Below, one piece after another: positions 35,699 to 44,887 of a stretch of 64,000 nucleotides of DNA (the stretch's first letter is position 1; each line of letters opens with the position of its first letter). Below the pieces are notes generated by a model. The model did not search any database and was not told where the DNA came from. It saw nothing but the letters and a program-made list of their open reading frames with translations. The translations under genes were made by a program, and so were the position numbers. Source of the DNA: Sphingomonas sp. PP-F2F-A104-K0414 (lineage in GTDB: Bacteria; Pseudomonadota; Alphaproteobacteria; Sphingomonadales; Sphingomonadaceae). The stretch is taken from positions 62,001-126,000 of the forward strand of contig NZ_SLYD01000002.1 of assembly GCF_004340945.1 (NCBI RefSeq), read 5' to 3'.

Positions 35699-38600
35699 TC
35701 AGAACCGGACGGTGGCGCCTACCGCCAGGTTACGGCCGAGTGAGTCGTAACGCGCGGGGATGGTGTTGCTGCGCGCGAGGCTGATGTCGTACGAATTCGC
35801 CAGGATCGGCGGCGTCTTGTCGAGCAGGTTGTTGGCGACGAACCGGAGCGAGAAGTCCCTCGAGATCGCGAACGTCATCGCCAGATCGAAATAGCTGACC
35901 GGCGCGATATGGTAGAAGGTCGTCCGCGCGCGGGCCGCAGTGCCGCCGATCGCCTCGTCACCCGAATTGTCGGCATGCGTCAGCGAACCGACATAGCGCC
36001 AGTTGAACGACGTGCTGAAGATCCCGTCGCCCGTCGTGTAGGTCGTCCGCAGACCGTGCGACCATTTCGGCAGCAGCTGGCTGCAACCATTGCCGTAATA
36101 GCCCGCGCAGTTGCGCTTGGGCTGAAGCGGTGAATCCTGGCCGCCCGCGAACGTCGTCAGCGATCCGTTGAAGTTCAGATCGAGCTTGCCCGCACCGCCA
36201 AGGCCGACCGTGTACTGGCTCTGAAAGTCCCAGCCGCGGGCGATCGAGAAATAGTAATTGGTCGTGCCTGCGCGGATGAAGCCGCTGGTCGGGTTGCTCG
36301 CGGCGGCGGCGTAGAGGATGCCGGTGCCGGGCTGGCGGACGATCCCCGAGCAGAAGAACTGGTCGCCGCCCGAGCGCAGGCAGCCATCGGTGTAATAGCT
36401 GTCGTCGTTATAGCCGAGCGAGTTGTTGATCTTGATCCGATAGCGATCGACCGAGAAGACCAGCCCCTTGAGGAAGCTCGGCTTCACGACCAAGCCATAG
36501 GTCTGCGTGTAGGCGGTCTCGGGATCCGCGGTGAAGCCACCCGAGCGCACCGTGCACTGGTCGTTCGGGCACAGCAGCGTGGCGCTGCCGTACAGTGCGT
36601 CCGACAGTCCGGTCGCGGCGCACACCTCGCGCGAGGCGAGCGGCGTGGTGCTGGTGATCGTCCGGCCCGGATTGTTCGGATCCGCCACCTGCCGCGCGAC
36701 CGGCGCGCAGAAGTCGTTCTGCGATCCACCCTGGCGGCTGTAATCGATGTTCGTCGCCTGGCGGATCTCGAACACCGTCGGTGCGCGCTGCGCCTTGTTG
36801 AACGAGGCGCGGAAGGTCAGGTCGCTGATCGGCGCATAGACGCCCTCCAGCTTCCAGGTGTTGAAGACGCTCGGGTTGCTGCTGTATTTCGAGACGCGGA
36901 AACCGCCGGTCGCCTGCAACAGATGCGCGAAGCGACGCTCCTGGACCAGCGGCGCCTGAACCTCGATGTTCGATTCCCAGACGTCCTGGCTGAGATTGAA
37001 GTCGGTGCCGCCATTCTGCTCGCGGTAGATCGCATCGGCGGACGAAGCATAGCTGTCCTTGCGGTATTCGGCGCCGAGCGCGATCGCTACGCCGTCGTTC
37101 GCGAAGGGCGAGGTGACGCCGTATTTGCCGAGATCGCCGGTGACCGACGAGACGACGTCCCATAGCTTGGCGACACCCTTCGACGTGCCGCTGCGGCCGG
37201 TGAACAGATACTCGGCAAGTGGTGCGCCGAGCGTTCCGGCGCTGAACGCGTCGAACGGAACGCAGGCGGGATCGACGCCCGATACCTTCGAGGCGCAGGT
37301 CGGCGTACCGTTGACGTTGACGACGTTGAGCGAGCGATTGACCCGGTCGTAATCGGCGAAATTGCCGAACGTGATATCCTGCTGATTGCGCGAGAAGACG
37401 CCGCCGACATCATAGGTCCACGCCTTGCCGACGGTGCCGCGTACGCCCGCGGTCGCGCGGATCGCAGTGTTCAGATACGTGTCGGGTGCAAACGGCAGGT
37501 CGTTGAAGCGATAGCGCACATCGAGCGGCGCCGTCGCGGACGTGCCCGCCTGCGCACCGCAAATCGTATTGGCCTGCGATGCCGACAGATACGGGTTGTC
37601 GCAGTTCACCGGATACGGCGCATCGCCATAGGCGGTGTAGCTGTAGATGCGCGTCGGGTAGGGATTGATCGACTTGTCGCGGAACCAGATCCCCGAGCCA
37701 TACAGCTCGATTTCAGGCGTGATCCGCGCGCTGACGAAGCCGCCGGCGGTATACCGCTCGAACTGGCGCTGATAGGAATAGCCGTCATACGGATTGGCGG
37801 CGTTCCCCGCGCCGGCGCCGTAGGGCACGAACGTCTGCGTGCCGGCGGGATCGTTGACATAGCCGACGCCGCTGTTCGCGCCACTGCGCGGCGAGACATA
37901 GCCGCTCGGCGAATAGGTCGACAGCGAGCACGACAGTGGGCCGTCCTTGCCGGTCTGGACGAGCTGGCAGGCGGATGTCGATCGCGCGTCATAGGGAACG
38001 TCGTTGGCCTGGCGGTAATTGACGAAGCCCGAGAATCGCAGCGCACCGTCGAACAGCTTCGAGCCCGCGGTCAGCGTGACGTCCGAACGGCCGCCGTCGT
38101 TGGCGAGTCCGCGCGGGCTGCCGAATGCGTTCGCGCGCGCCAGCGGAGAGACGATCGTGTCCTTGTTGTCGTGATTGTAGAAGCTGTAATTGCCGTCGAG
38201 CTGGATGCCCTCGAAATCCTTCTTGAGAATGAAGTTGACGACGCCGGCGACTGCATCCGAGCCATAGACCGACGATGCGCCGCCGGTCAGCACGTCGACG
38301 CGTTCGAGCAGCGAGGGCGGGATGATGCCGACGTCCTGACCGTTCTGCGTACCGAGCCGCTTGCCGTCGACCAGCACGAGCGTGCGTTCAAAGCCGAGGC
38401 TGCGCAGCTTGATCCGCTGGCGGCCGTCCGAGTCCTGATAGGTCTGCTGGCTGTCGGGCGACACCTGCGGCAGTCGATTGAGCACGTCCTCGACGGTGAT
38501 CGCGGCCTGCGCGCGGATATCCTGCGCGGTGACCGTGGTGATCGGCGCCGCCGACGTCATGTTGGGACGGCGGATCCGCGACCCGGTGACGACGACGGTG

Positions 38601-38812
38601 TCGTCCGCCACCGCGGCGGTACGGGCGGTCTCTTGCGTGGCGAGCGCGGTATCGGCGTCGGCCTGGACCTTCGCGTCCGCCGGCGTCGTTGCCGCAGCCT
38701 GCGCCGGGCTTACCGCATCGGCGGGACTGACCTGCGCCGCTGCCGGCATCGCCGCGAGAAAGATCGACGCTGCGAGAGCGATCCGCGACACGGACTGATC
38801 CAATATCATCAT
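35699..38812 (-). CDS. TonB-dependent outer-membrane receptor
   Basis: 1037 residues, exported (signal peptide about 1-27). An Ala/Asp-rich spacer contains the likely TonB box D-T-V-V-V-T-G-S-R-I. The plug domain follows (to about residue 230: I-T-V-E-D-V-L-N-R-L-P-Q, L-V-L-V-D-G-K-R, V-D-V-L-T-G-G-A-S-S-V-Y-G-S-D-A-V-A-G-V-V-N-F). The long beta-barrel ends with aromatic A-T-V-R-F. It is of the large 'oar/CirA-like' sphingomonad type. Ligand unknown; barrel loops contain many paired cysteines. AAAGGGGAAC precedes the ATG. The flanking esterase and glycosylasparaginase suggest an organic nutrient rather than iron. Confidence 0.95.
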   Translation of the reverse strand: MMILDQSVSRIALAASIFLAAMPAAAQVSPADAVSPAQAAATTPADAKVQADADTALATQETARTAAVADDTVVVTGSRIRRPNMTSAAPITTVTAQDIRAQAAITVEDVLNRLPQVSPDSQQTYQDSDGRQRIKLRSLGFERTLVLVDGKRLGTQNGQDVGIIPPSLLERVDVLTGGASSVYGSDAVAGVVNFILKKDFEGIQLDGNYSFYNHDNKDTIVSPLARANAFGSPRGLANDGGRSDVTLTAGSKLFDGALRFSGFVNYRQANDVPYDARSTSACQLVQTGKDGPLSCSLSTYSPSGYVSPRSGANSGVGYVNDPAGTQTFVPYGAGAGNAANPYDGYSYQRQFERYTAGGFVSARITPEIELYGSGIWFRDKSINPYPTRIYSYTAYGDAPYPVNCDNPYLSASQANTICGAQAGTSATAPLDVRYRFNDLPFAPDTYLNTAIRATAGVRGTVGKAWTYDVGGVFSRNQQDITFGNFADYDRVNRSLNVVNVNGTPTCASKVSGVDPACVPFDAFSAGTLGAPLAEYLFTGRSGTSKGVAKLWDVVSSVTGDLGKYGVTSPFANDGVAIALGAEYRKDSYASSADAIYREQNGGTDFNLSQDVWESNIEVQAPLVQERRFAHLLQATGGFRVSKYSSNPSVFNTWKLEGVYAPISDLTFRASFNKAQRAPTVFEIRQATNIDYSRQGGSQNDFCAPVARQVADPNNPGRTITSTTPLASREVCAATGLSDALYGSATLLCPNDQCTVRSGGFTADPETAYTQTYGLVVKPSFLKGLVFSVDRYRIKINNSLGYNDDSYYTDGCLRSGGDQFFCSGIVRQPGTGILYAAAASNPTSGFIRAGTTNYYFSIARGWDFQSQYTVGLGGAGKLDLNFNGSLTTFAGGQDSPLQPKRNCAGYYGNGCSQLLPKWSHGLRTTYTTGDGIFSTSFNWRYVGSLTHADNSGDEAIGGTAARARTTFYHIAPVSYFDLAMTFAISRDFSLRFVANNLLDKTPPILANSYDISLARSNTIPARYDSLGRNLAVGATVRF

Positions 38813-39010
38813 GTTCCCCTTTTAACTCCGGCTGCGTCACGACGCGTTCACCGGCCCCGATGACAGGTTTGGTCAAAAGAGAGTTTTCGTCAATGCCTAA
38901 ACAATACCGATCTAGGACATCGAAGAAATAATGTTGCAAAGCAGCATGGCGACTGGTCAGCCGATATGGTCTGCGATAGCATCCCGCGATTGGTGCCCGG
39001 GGGACGAACG

Positions 39011-40054
39011 ATGAATACGAGACGGTCATTGCTGGCGGCGCTGGGCGGCCTTGGCGCGATCAATCTTGCCGCACCGTTCGCGCGCGCCGCGTCGCGACCG
39101 GACACGCGCGCGCAAGGCGGTTCGGCCGGCATCGGCAGCATATCGGGCGCGGTGATACTCTCGACCTGGGACTTCGGCGCCGCCGCCAACGACGCGGCAT
39201 TCGCCAAGATGCACGCCGGCGGATCGTTGCTTGATGCGGTCGAGGCGGGAGCGATGGTGCCCGAGGCGGACCCGAACAACCACAGCGTCGGCTATTCGGG
39301 CTATCCCGACCGCGACGGCCACGTCACGCTCGATGCGGTCATCATGGACGATGCCGGCGGCGTCGGCGCGGTCGCCGCGCTCGAGGACACGGTGCACGCG
39401 ATCTCGGTCGCGCGTCGCGTCATGGAGCGGACGCCGCACACGTTGCTGGTCGGCGAAGGCGCGACGCGGTTCGCGCGCGATCAGGGCTTTCCGCAACAGT
39501 CGCTGCTCACGCCCGAGTCCGAAAAGGCGTGGCGCGAGTGGCTCAAGACCTCGAAATACCAACCTGAGGCCAATAGCGAGAACCGCAGTACCCGTACGCC
39601 CGGCGGCGCGCTCGACCATGACACGATCGGTCTGCTTGCACGCAGCGCCGACGGACGGATCGCCGGCGCGTGCACCACGTCGGGCATGGCGTTCAAGATG
39701 CGCGGCCGGGTTGGCGATTCTCCGCAGGTCGGCTCGGGATTGTATGTCGAGGCGGGCGTCGGCGGCGCGACCTCGACGGGTCTCGGCGAGGAAGTCACGC
39801 GCGTGGCGGGATCGGCGCGGGTCGTGGCCTCGATGCGCGCGGGCGCAACGCCGCAGCAAGCGTGCGAAGAGGTCGTTCGGCATATCGCAACGCTGCGCGG
39901 CGCGGCGATCCGCGGCGTCCAGGTCGGCTTCCTGGCACTCGATACGAACGGGAATGTCGGGGCTTACTGTCTGCTGCCGGGCTTCACCTACGCGGTGACC
40001 GACGCGAGCGGCGCAACATCGGTGCTGAAGGCCCGCTCGCTGTTCAAGGCGTGA
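39011..40054 (+). CDS. Exported glycosylasparaginase / isoaspartyl peptidase family
   Basis: 347 residues of the N-terminal nucleophile hydrolase family. It begins with a Tat-like signal (N-T-R-R-S-L-L-A-A-L). The autocleavage site is in D-H-D-T-I-G, where Thr205 becomes the catalytic N-terminus. The partner motifs 'GRIAGACTTSGMAFKMRGRV' and G-D-S-P-Q-V-G-S-G-L-Y are those of N4-(beta-N-acetylglucosaminyl)-L-asparaginases. It would release aspartate from glycosylated or beta-linked asparagine. The ATG at 39011 is chosen because the signal peptide starts there. Divergent from the receptor gene (198-base gap). Confidence 0.92.
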   Translation: MNTRRSLLAALGGLGAINLAAPFARAASRPDTRAQGGSAGIGSISGAVILSTWDFGAAANDAAFAKMHAGGSLLDAVEAGAMVPEADPNNHSVGYSGYPDRDGHVTLDAVIMDDAGGVGAVAALEDTVHAISVARRVMERTPHTLLVGEGATRFARDQGFPQQSLLTPESEKAWREWLKTSKYQPEANSENRSTRTPGGALDHDTIGLLARSADGRIAGACTTSGMAFKMRGRVGDSPQVGSGLYVEAGVGGATSTGLGEEVTRVAGSARVVASMRAGATPQQACEEVVRHIATLRGAAIRGVQVGFLALDTNGNVGAYCLLPGFTYAVTDASGATSVLKARSLFKA

Positions 40055-40063
40055 CGCCTGTCG

Positions 40064-40249
40064 CTACGCCAGCGCGGACCCGCCCCTCGCCGCATGGATG
40101 AGGTCGACAAGCTGCTTGTTGATCGACGAGCCATGAAGATGGAGATGCACCGCGTCATACCCCTCGCGGCGCAAGCGTTGCCGTAGCGCGTTGACCGACT
40201 CGCACTCGCCCGAGCGTGCCAGTTCGAATGCGCGTTCCACCGTGGTCAT
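40064..40249 (-). CDS. Small conserved-looking protein, unknown function
   Basis: 61 residues from ATG 40249 ('MTTVERAFELARSGECESVN'), with a possible start four codons earlier. It is helical, with G-Y-D-A-V-H-L-H-L-H-G-S-S-I in the centre. Short alphaproteobacterial proteins with the same opening exist, to my recollection, with no assigned role. It is convergent with the glycosylasparaginase gene with only a 9-base gap. Confidence 0.6.
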   Translation of the reverse strand: MTTVERAFELARSGECESVNALRQRLRREGYDAVHLHLHGSSINKQLVDLIHAARGGSALA

Positions 40250-40396
40250 CTGTCCCGTCATCGCTTTGCCCTACGCCGGATCGCGACCGGCCGCGAGTAT
40301 TGATTCGCCTGCCGCCGCACTTGGTGAAAAGCGATCAAATTCAGGTAGATGCAAATTAACTCAACCGTTCGAGCATTTTTTAGAACGGAATATTAT

Positions 40397-40411
40397 GTTC
40401 TTTGTATGTTC
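40397..40411 (+). promoter_or_regulatory. LexA box (GTTC-N7-GTTC)
   Basis: GTTCTTTGTATGTTC is an exact match to the alphaproteobacterial LexA operator pattern of two direct GTTC repeats spaced by seven bases. It lies 24 bases before the ATG of the radical-SAM gene, in a locally AT-rich promoter region. This places that gene in the SOS regulon. Confidence 0.8.
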
Positions 40412-40435
40412 CGTATTCAGGCGTATCATCGCGCG

Positions 40436-41506
40436 ATGAAACAGGTCCGTCCGGTTCGCGGTGCGACGCGCAATGACGAGAGCCGCCGGTTCAACATGCC
40501 GCAGACCGAGGCGGACGGCGACTGGCTCGACATGCGCGAGGGGATCGACGGGATCGCGCCGAAACTGCGCACGACGGTGACAGTGGAGACACCGCGGACG
40601 ATCATCAGCCGCAATGCCTCGCCCGACGTACCGTTCGACCGCTCGATCAATCCGTATCGCGGGTGTGAGCATGGCTGTATCTATTGTTTCGCGCGGCCGA
40701 GCCATGCGTTCCATGATCTCTCGCCGGGGCTGGATTTCGAGAGCAAGCTGTTCGCCAAGCCTTCGGCGGCGACGCTGTTGCGCGCCGAACTGTCGAAGCC
40801 GGGCTATGTCTGTGCGCCGATGGCATTGGGGACGAACACCGATCCGTACCAGCCGATCGAGACCGACTGGCGGATCACACGGGGAATCATCGAGGTGCTG
40901 GCGGAAACCGACCATCCCCTCACGATCACGACCAAGTCCGACCGCGTGCTGCGCGATCTCGACCTGCTCGCGCCGATGGCGGCGAAGGGGTTGGCGGCGG
41001 TGGCAATGTCGATCACCTCGCTCGATCCGAAAATCGCGTCGACCGTCGAACCGCGCGCGCCGCATCCCGAGCGACGGCTGGCGGCGGTGCGCAAGCTCGC
41101 CGATGCGGGCGTGCCGGTCTACGTGTCGATCGCGCCGGTCATCCCGGCAATCACCGACCATGAGATCGAACACCTCGTCGCGCGGGCGGCGGAAGCAGGA
41201 GCAAGCCGAGCGTTCTTCATTCCCGTGCGATTGCCGCATGAAGTCGCACCGCTGTTCCGCGCGTGGCTCGACGAACATTTTCCGGAGCGTGCAGGGAAGG
41301 TGATGGCGACGATCGCGTCGCTACGTGGCGGCAAGGACAACGACCCGAATTTCTTTACGCGGATGAAGGGGCAAGGGCCGTGGGCGGACCTGCTGGGAAC
41401 GCGGTTCCGGATCGCGTGCGCGAAGCACGGGCTGAACCAGGAGCGGATCGCGCTCCGCAACGACCTGTTCCGGGCGCCGCGGGGGCCGCAGGGGGAATTG
41501 TTTTGA
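40436..41506 (+). CDS. Radical-SAM protein of the PA0069/SplB-like group
   Basis: 356 residues. The [4Fe-4S] motif C-x3-C-x2-C is at C77, C81 and C84 (R-G-C-E-H-G-C-I-Y-C), in the PA0069/Rv2578c arrangement related to spore photoproduct lyase. Further marks are N-P-Y-R-G-C-E-H-G-C, 'LGTNTDPYQPIE', L-T-I-T-T-K-S-D-R-V and 'PVYVSIAPVIPAITD'. The exact substrate is not known for the group; a DNA-repair role is often guessed, and the upstream LexA box supports it here. ATG 40436 is preferred because it directly follows the LexA box; M codons at 40406 and 40349 would lie at or upstream of it. Confidence 0.9.
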   Translation: MKQVRPVRGATRNDESRRFNMPQTEADGDWLDMREGIDGIAPKLRTTVTVETPRTIISRNASPDVPFDRSINPYRGCEHGCIYCFARPSHAFHDLSPGLDFESKLFAKPSAATLLRAELSKPGYVCAPMALGTNTDPYQPIETDWRITRGIIEVLAETDHPLTITTKSDRVLRDLDLLAPMAAKGLAAVAMSITSLDPKIASTVEPRAPHPERRLAAVRKLADAGVPVYVSIAPVIPAITDHEIEHLVARAAEAGASRAFFIPVRLPHEVAPLFRAWLDEHFPERAGKVMATIASLRGGKDNDPNFFTRMKGQGPWADLLGTRFRIACAKHGLNQERIALRNDLFRAPRGPQGELF

Positions 41507-42037
41507 CCACTCGGAGATCGGTGCGCGGGGGCGCGGATAGCTAGGTTTCAGCGTGTGCTGTCTGATCTGTTCTCGTCATGGCGGGCCCTTAGGCTACGCT
41601 CGGGCCGGCATCCAGGAGACATAAAGTCGAGACAATCTGGTTTTGCGGAACGGTGGCACTCGGAATTTGTCGGCCATATCGCGATCGGACCTACACGCGC
41701 GGCCCCACGCGTTCGTTACGCGCCTCCTCCTTGTTCTCCCGCGAAAGCGGGAGCCCAGTCTGGATCCCCGCCTTCGCGGGGAAACAAGGAGCACCGGTCG
41801 GAGCGATGATCGCTAGCACGCTCGCAATGGTAAATGGTCAAATGTTGATCCGTCCCGGCCGCCACAATAACGCAGCGCGTGCAGCAACCATCGTGCAGAC
41901 CAGACAGCAGATCAACGGCGCACAGGGAGTGGCCCATTCTCGAGCGGGTCGAACTCCGCACAAATGGAGTCGGCACCTTCTCGACCGATCGGCTGGTGGC
42001 ACTGCCGCTCATCCGACCGAAGCTGGACGCGTTATCC
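41507..42037. other. 531-base intergenic region with one hairpin pair
   Basis: Between the radical-SAM gene and the VOC gene, which converge. The paired family-B element occupies 41727-41791. The rest shows no convincing reading frame, RNA gene or promoter. Confidence 0.55.
41727..41791. repeat. Paired inverted hairpin element, family B (copy 2)
   Basis: CTCCTTGTTCTCCCGCGAAA opens and CCTTCGCGGGGAAACAAGGAG-type sequence closes the 65-base element (the last 20 bases start at 41772). Both inner arms fold alone. It matches the copy at 26975-27033 nearly base for base in the stems. Confidence 0.85.
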
Positions 42038-42397
42038 TTATGAAGGATCGTCGGGTTGCCAGAGTTCGATCGGGTTGCCTTCCGGATCATGGATACGGGC
42101 GAAGCGGCCGAAGCCGGGCATGTCCCATTCGGGATCGGTGATCACCACGATCCCGGCCGCACGGAGGGTCGCCAACATGCCGTCGAGGTCGTCGACGCGC
42201 AGGTTGAGCATCCAGGGGCGATCCGCGGGGAAATAGTCGGCGTCGACCGCGAACGGCGCAAACACGCTGGGTCCGGCCTGCGTCTCCCATGATCCATAGG
42301 GTATCGAACCCACGCCGAGATGCTCGACATACCAAGCCCGTATCGCCTCCGGGTCCTTCGCCCGGAAGAAGAAGCCGCCGATCCCCGTCACGCCCAT
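42038..42397 (-). CDS. VOC-family (glyoxalase-like) protein
   Basis: 119 residues with two beta-alpha-beta-beta-beta units: 'GVTGIGGFFFRAKDPEAIRA' and W-Y-V-E-H-L-G at the start, then 'HDPEGNPIELWQP' at the end, the usual closing strand with a metal-ligand glutamate. It could bind a small molecule or catalyse a ring-opening or isomerisation step. The substrate is unknown. ATG 42397 follows a G-rich ribosome site; a longer frame upstream is not family-like. Confidence 0.85.
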   Translation of the reverse strand: MGVTGIGGFFFRAKDPEAIRAWYVEHLGVGSIPYGSWETQAGPSVFAPFAVDADYFPADRPWMLNLRVDDLDGMLATLRAAGIVVITDPEWDMPGFGRFARIHDPEGNPIELWQPDDPS

Positions 42398-42582
42398 GCC
42401 TGCCCCCCAAGGTCGCACCGTCCAAAGACGATGCGACGATACCAGACAGGGAACCGCGACGCAGCCGACAGACCGGTCCGTTTCGGTTGGTCCGCCGCAC
42501 TGGGTATCCGGGCCGTTTGGCACCCCGCCCCCGACTCCGAGCAAGCCCTCGACGTGACGCCGACCGCAGCCGATCGGCGCGC

Positions 42583-44118
42583 TTAGTAAGCGCGGCCGAT
42601 CAGGATGCGCTCCACCGCGGGTTCGCCGGTGAAGATGCACGCGCCGTCGTCGCAGCCGGTCTGCCCCATCGGCGCGTTGCGGATGGTGAGCTTGAGCGCC
42701 TTCAACCGCTCGACCACCTTGTCGAGCGAAGGCCCGGTCGGCTTCGACCAGCGAACATCGACCCAGCCGGGGTTCTTCACGCCGTCGGCGAAATGCGCCT
42801 CGACCGCGGCGAAGTCCTCGGCGGGGACGATGTTGCCCTTCACGCGGTTCATCGATTCGACGTGGAGCGTCGCCTGGACGTCGTGCAGCATCCCCGAGAC
42901 CTCGCCGACGAACGTGTCGCGCGCGACCGCATTGCTGTCGAGCTTGCCGTCCTCGCGGTAGAGGCGGTCGCGACGGATCACCGTGACGTTGCCACCGGCG
43001 ACATCGCGGCCGCCGACCTCGATCACGATCGGTGCGCCCTTCTTGACCCAGCCCCAGCGCTTGGTCGCGGCCTTGGCAGGCTTGAGGTCGAGCAGCGCAC
43101 GGACCGGTTCGCCGAGCGCGGACTGCTTGGCGATCTCGGCCTGGAGCGACTTGCAATAGTCAACGATCGCCGCGTCCTCAGGGACGTCGCGCAGCATCGG
43201 CACGATCACGACCTGCCACGGTGCGATCATCGGCGGCACGCGCAGGCCATCGTCATCGCCATGGACCATGATGACCGCGCCGATCATCCGCGTCGACACG
43301 CCCCAACTGGTGGTGTTGCACAGCTCGAACTCGCCGCCCGCATTCTGGAAGCGGATGTTCTGCGCCGACGCGAAGTTGGTGCCGAGGAAGTGCGAGGTGC
43401 CGGCTTGCAGCGCCTTGCCGTCCTGCATCATCGCCTCGATCGAATAGGTCGCGACTGCGCCGGGGAAGCGCTCGTTCTCGGGCTTCTCGCCGGCGATGAC
43501 GTGGACGCCGAGGCATTCCTCCGCGAAATCGCGATAGACTTCGAGCATCTTGAGCGTCTCGTCGCGGGCTTCTTCGGCGGTGGCGTGGGCGGTGTGGCCC
43601 TCCTGCCAGAGGAACTCGCTGGTGCGCAGGAACATGCGCGTGCGCATTTCCCAGCGGACGACGTTCGCCCATTGGTTGATCAGCACGGGCAGGTCGCGCC
43701 ACGATTGGACCCAGCGCGCGAACGCGGCGCCGATGACCATTTCAGAGGTCGGGCGGACGACGAGCGGTTCTTCCAGCTTGGCCTCGGGATCAGGGATCAG
43801 GCGACCGTAGCCGTCGGCCTTGAGACGGTGGTGCGTGACGACGGCCATTTCCTTGGCGAAGCCATCGACGTGTTCCGCCTCCTTCTCGAAATACGAGAGC
43901 GGGATGAAGAGCGGGAAATAGCAGTTCTCGTGGCCGGTCGCCTTGATCCGGTCGTCGAGCAGGCGCTGGATACGTTCCCAGATGCCATAGCCCCAGGGGC
44001 GGATGACCATGCAGCCGCGGACGCCGGATTCCTCGGCGAGATCGGCCTCGGAGATGACGGCCTGGTACCAGGCGGAGAAATCCGCCTCACGGGTGACGGG
44101 GAGTGCGCGCTTTATCAT
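42583..44118 (-). CDS. proS: Prolyl-tRNA synthetase, archaeal/eukaryotic type
   Basis: 511 residues. The class II catalytic core is plain (R-P-T-S-E, motif 2 'RWEMRTRMFLRTSEFLWQEG', and a motif-3-like segment). It lacks the large bacterial editing insertion and ends in a C-terminal zinc-like domain with G-C-D-D-G-A and the terminal tyrosine of I-L-I-G-R-A-Y. These are features of the archaeal/eukaryotic-type (type 3) enzyme rather than the common bacterial one. An extension upstream of ATG 44118 is Arg-rich and not family-like. Charges tRNA-Pro. Confidence 0.93.
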   Translation of the reverse strand: MIKRALPVTREADFSAWYQAVISEADLAEESGVRGCMVIRPWGYGIWERIQRLLDDRIKATGHENCYFPLFIPLSYFEKEAEHVDGFAKEMAVVTHHRLKADGYGRLIPDPEAKLEEPLVVRPTSEMVIGAAFARWVQSWRDLPVLINQWANVVRWEMRTRMFLRTSEFLWQEGHTAHATAEEARDETLKMLEVYRDFAEECLGVHVIAGEKPENERFPGAVATYSIEAMMQDGKALQAGTSHFLGTNFASAQNIRFQNAGGEFELCNTTSWGVSTRMIGAVIMVHGDDDGLRVPPMIAPWQVVIVPMLRDVPEDAAIVDYCKSLQAEIAKQSALGEPVRALLDLKPAKAATKRWGWVKKGAPIVIEVGGRDVAGGNVTVIRRDRLYREDGKLDSNAVARDTFVGEVSGMLHDVQATLHVESMNRVKGNIVPAEDFAAVEAHFADGVKNPGWVDVRWSKPTGPSLDKVVERLKALKLTIRNAPMGQTGCDDGACIFTGEPAVERILIGRAY

Positions 44119-44215
44119 GGGGTGCGGATAGCGGGTGCGCGGGGGTTCGTCACGTGTGAGTTGCGACGCTCGATTCCGTCGTCGGTCCGGTTGCGTGACC
44201 TTCACTCCCTCCCCA

Positions 44216-44300
44216 CCGTCATCCCAGCGAAAGCTGGGATGACGGTGGGGAATGTCGCTCCCACGCCGCGAAAGATCCCAGCTTTCGCTGGGATGACGGG
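44216..44300. repeat. Paired inverted hairpin element, family A (copy 2)
   Basis: CCGTCATCCCAGC-GAAA-GCTGGGATGACGG is a long perfect hairpin at 44216-44245. It is followed after about 30 bases by the mirror arm CCCAGCTTTCGCTGGGATGA. It lies upstream of proS and past the stop of the CcdC-like gene. Confidence 0.85.
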
Positions 44301-44322
44301 TGGGGCTCGTGGATGGGTGGGG

Positions 44323-44835
44323 CTAGCGAACCCGGGCGGTTTCCAGCATCCGCTTGACGCGCAGGTAGATCTCGACGCGCTGGGTCGTGAACAGGCCGAG
44401 CGCGAGTGCGACCAGCATGTCGGTGATCGCGAAGGCGTTGAGGTGCAGCGCGTGGCCGTCACCGATAATGGCGCGCGCGCCGGTGCGGACGGCGACGATC
44501 GCGATCAGGAAGAAGACCGCGGCGGGCGAGGAGGTCGTGTTGAGCGCGTGGCTTTCGGGGTCGATCGTGATCCGCATGAGCTTGCCGCGCTGCCAGCCGA
44601 GTGCGGCGCCCATGATCAAGGCTAGCGCGCAGAACAGCCAGGCGAGGCCCTGCGGCGGGTACATCACGAACATGTAGAGCGCGACGGCGGCGTAGACCGC
44701 GGGGAAGACCCAGAGGCGCTCGAGCTTGAGCGGCTTGACCACGCTCATGCGGCGCCAGCGGACCGCGAAGACGATGCCGATGATGACCGCGGTGATCGCG
44801 TAGCTGATCCAGCCCTGTGCTTCGTGCGCCTGCAT
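44323..44835 (-). CDS. CcdC-like (DUF1453) membrane protein
   Basis: 170 residues with about five membrane segments. The sequence fits the CcdC/DUF1453 group: a first segment near 12-30, R-W-R-R-M after it, G-W-Q-R-G-K-L-M-R-I in the middle, and a C-terminal helix with T-Q-R-V-E-I-Y-L-R. Function is not settled; a link to cytochrome c maturation or thiol redox has been suggested for relatives. Single gene between gcvPB and a hairpin repeat. Confidence 0.75.
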   Translation of the reverse strand: MQAHEAQGWISYAITAVIIGIVFAVRWRRMSVVKPLKLERLWVFPAVYAAVALYMFVMYPPQGLAWLFCALALIMGAALGWQRGKLMRITIDPESHALNTTSSPAAVFFLIAIVAVRTGARAIIGDGHALHLNAFAITDMLVALALGLFTTQRVEIYLRVKRMLETARVR

Positions 44836-44887
44836 TGATAGCCCCCCGCCCTGCCCGGTGATCCCGGGCCAGACGGGGAGCGTATCG

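Noticed and set aside
41796..42037. Possible gene in the gap before the VOC gene
   Set aside because: Frames are short, unlike proteins and without ribosome sites.
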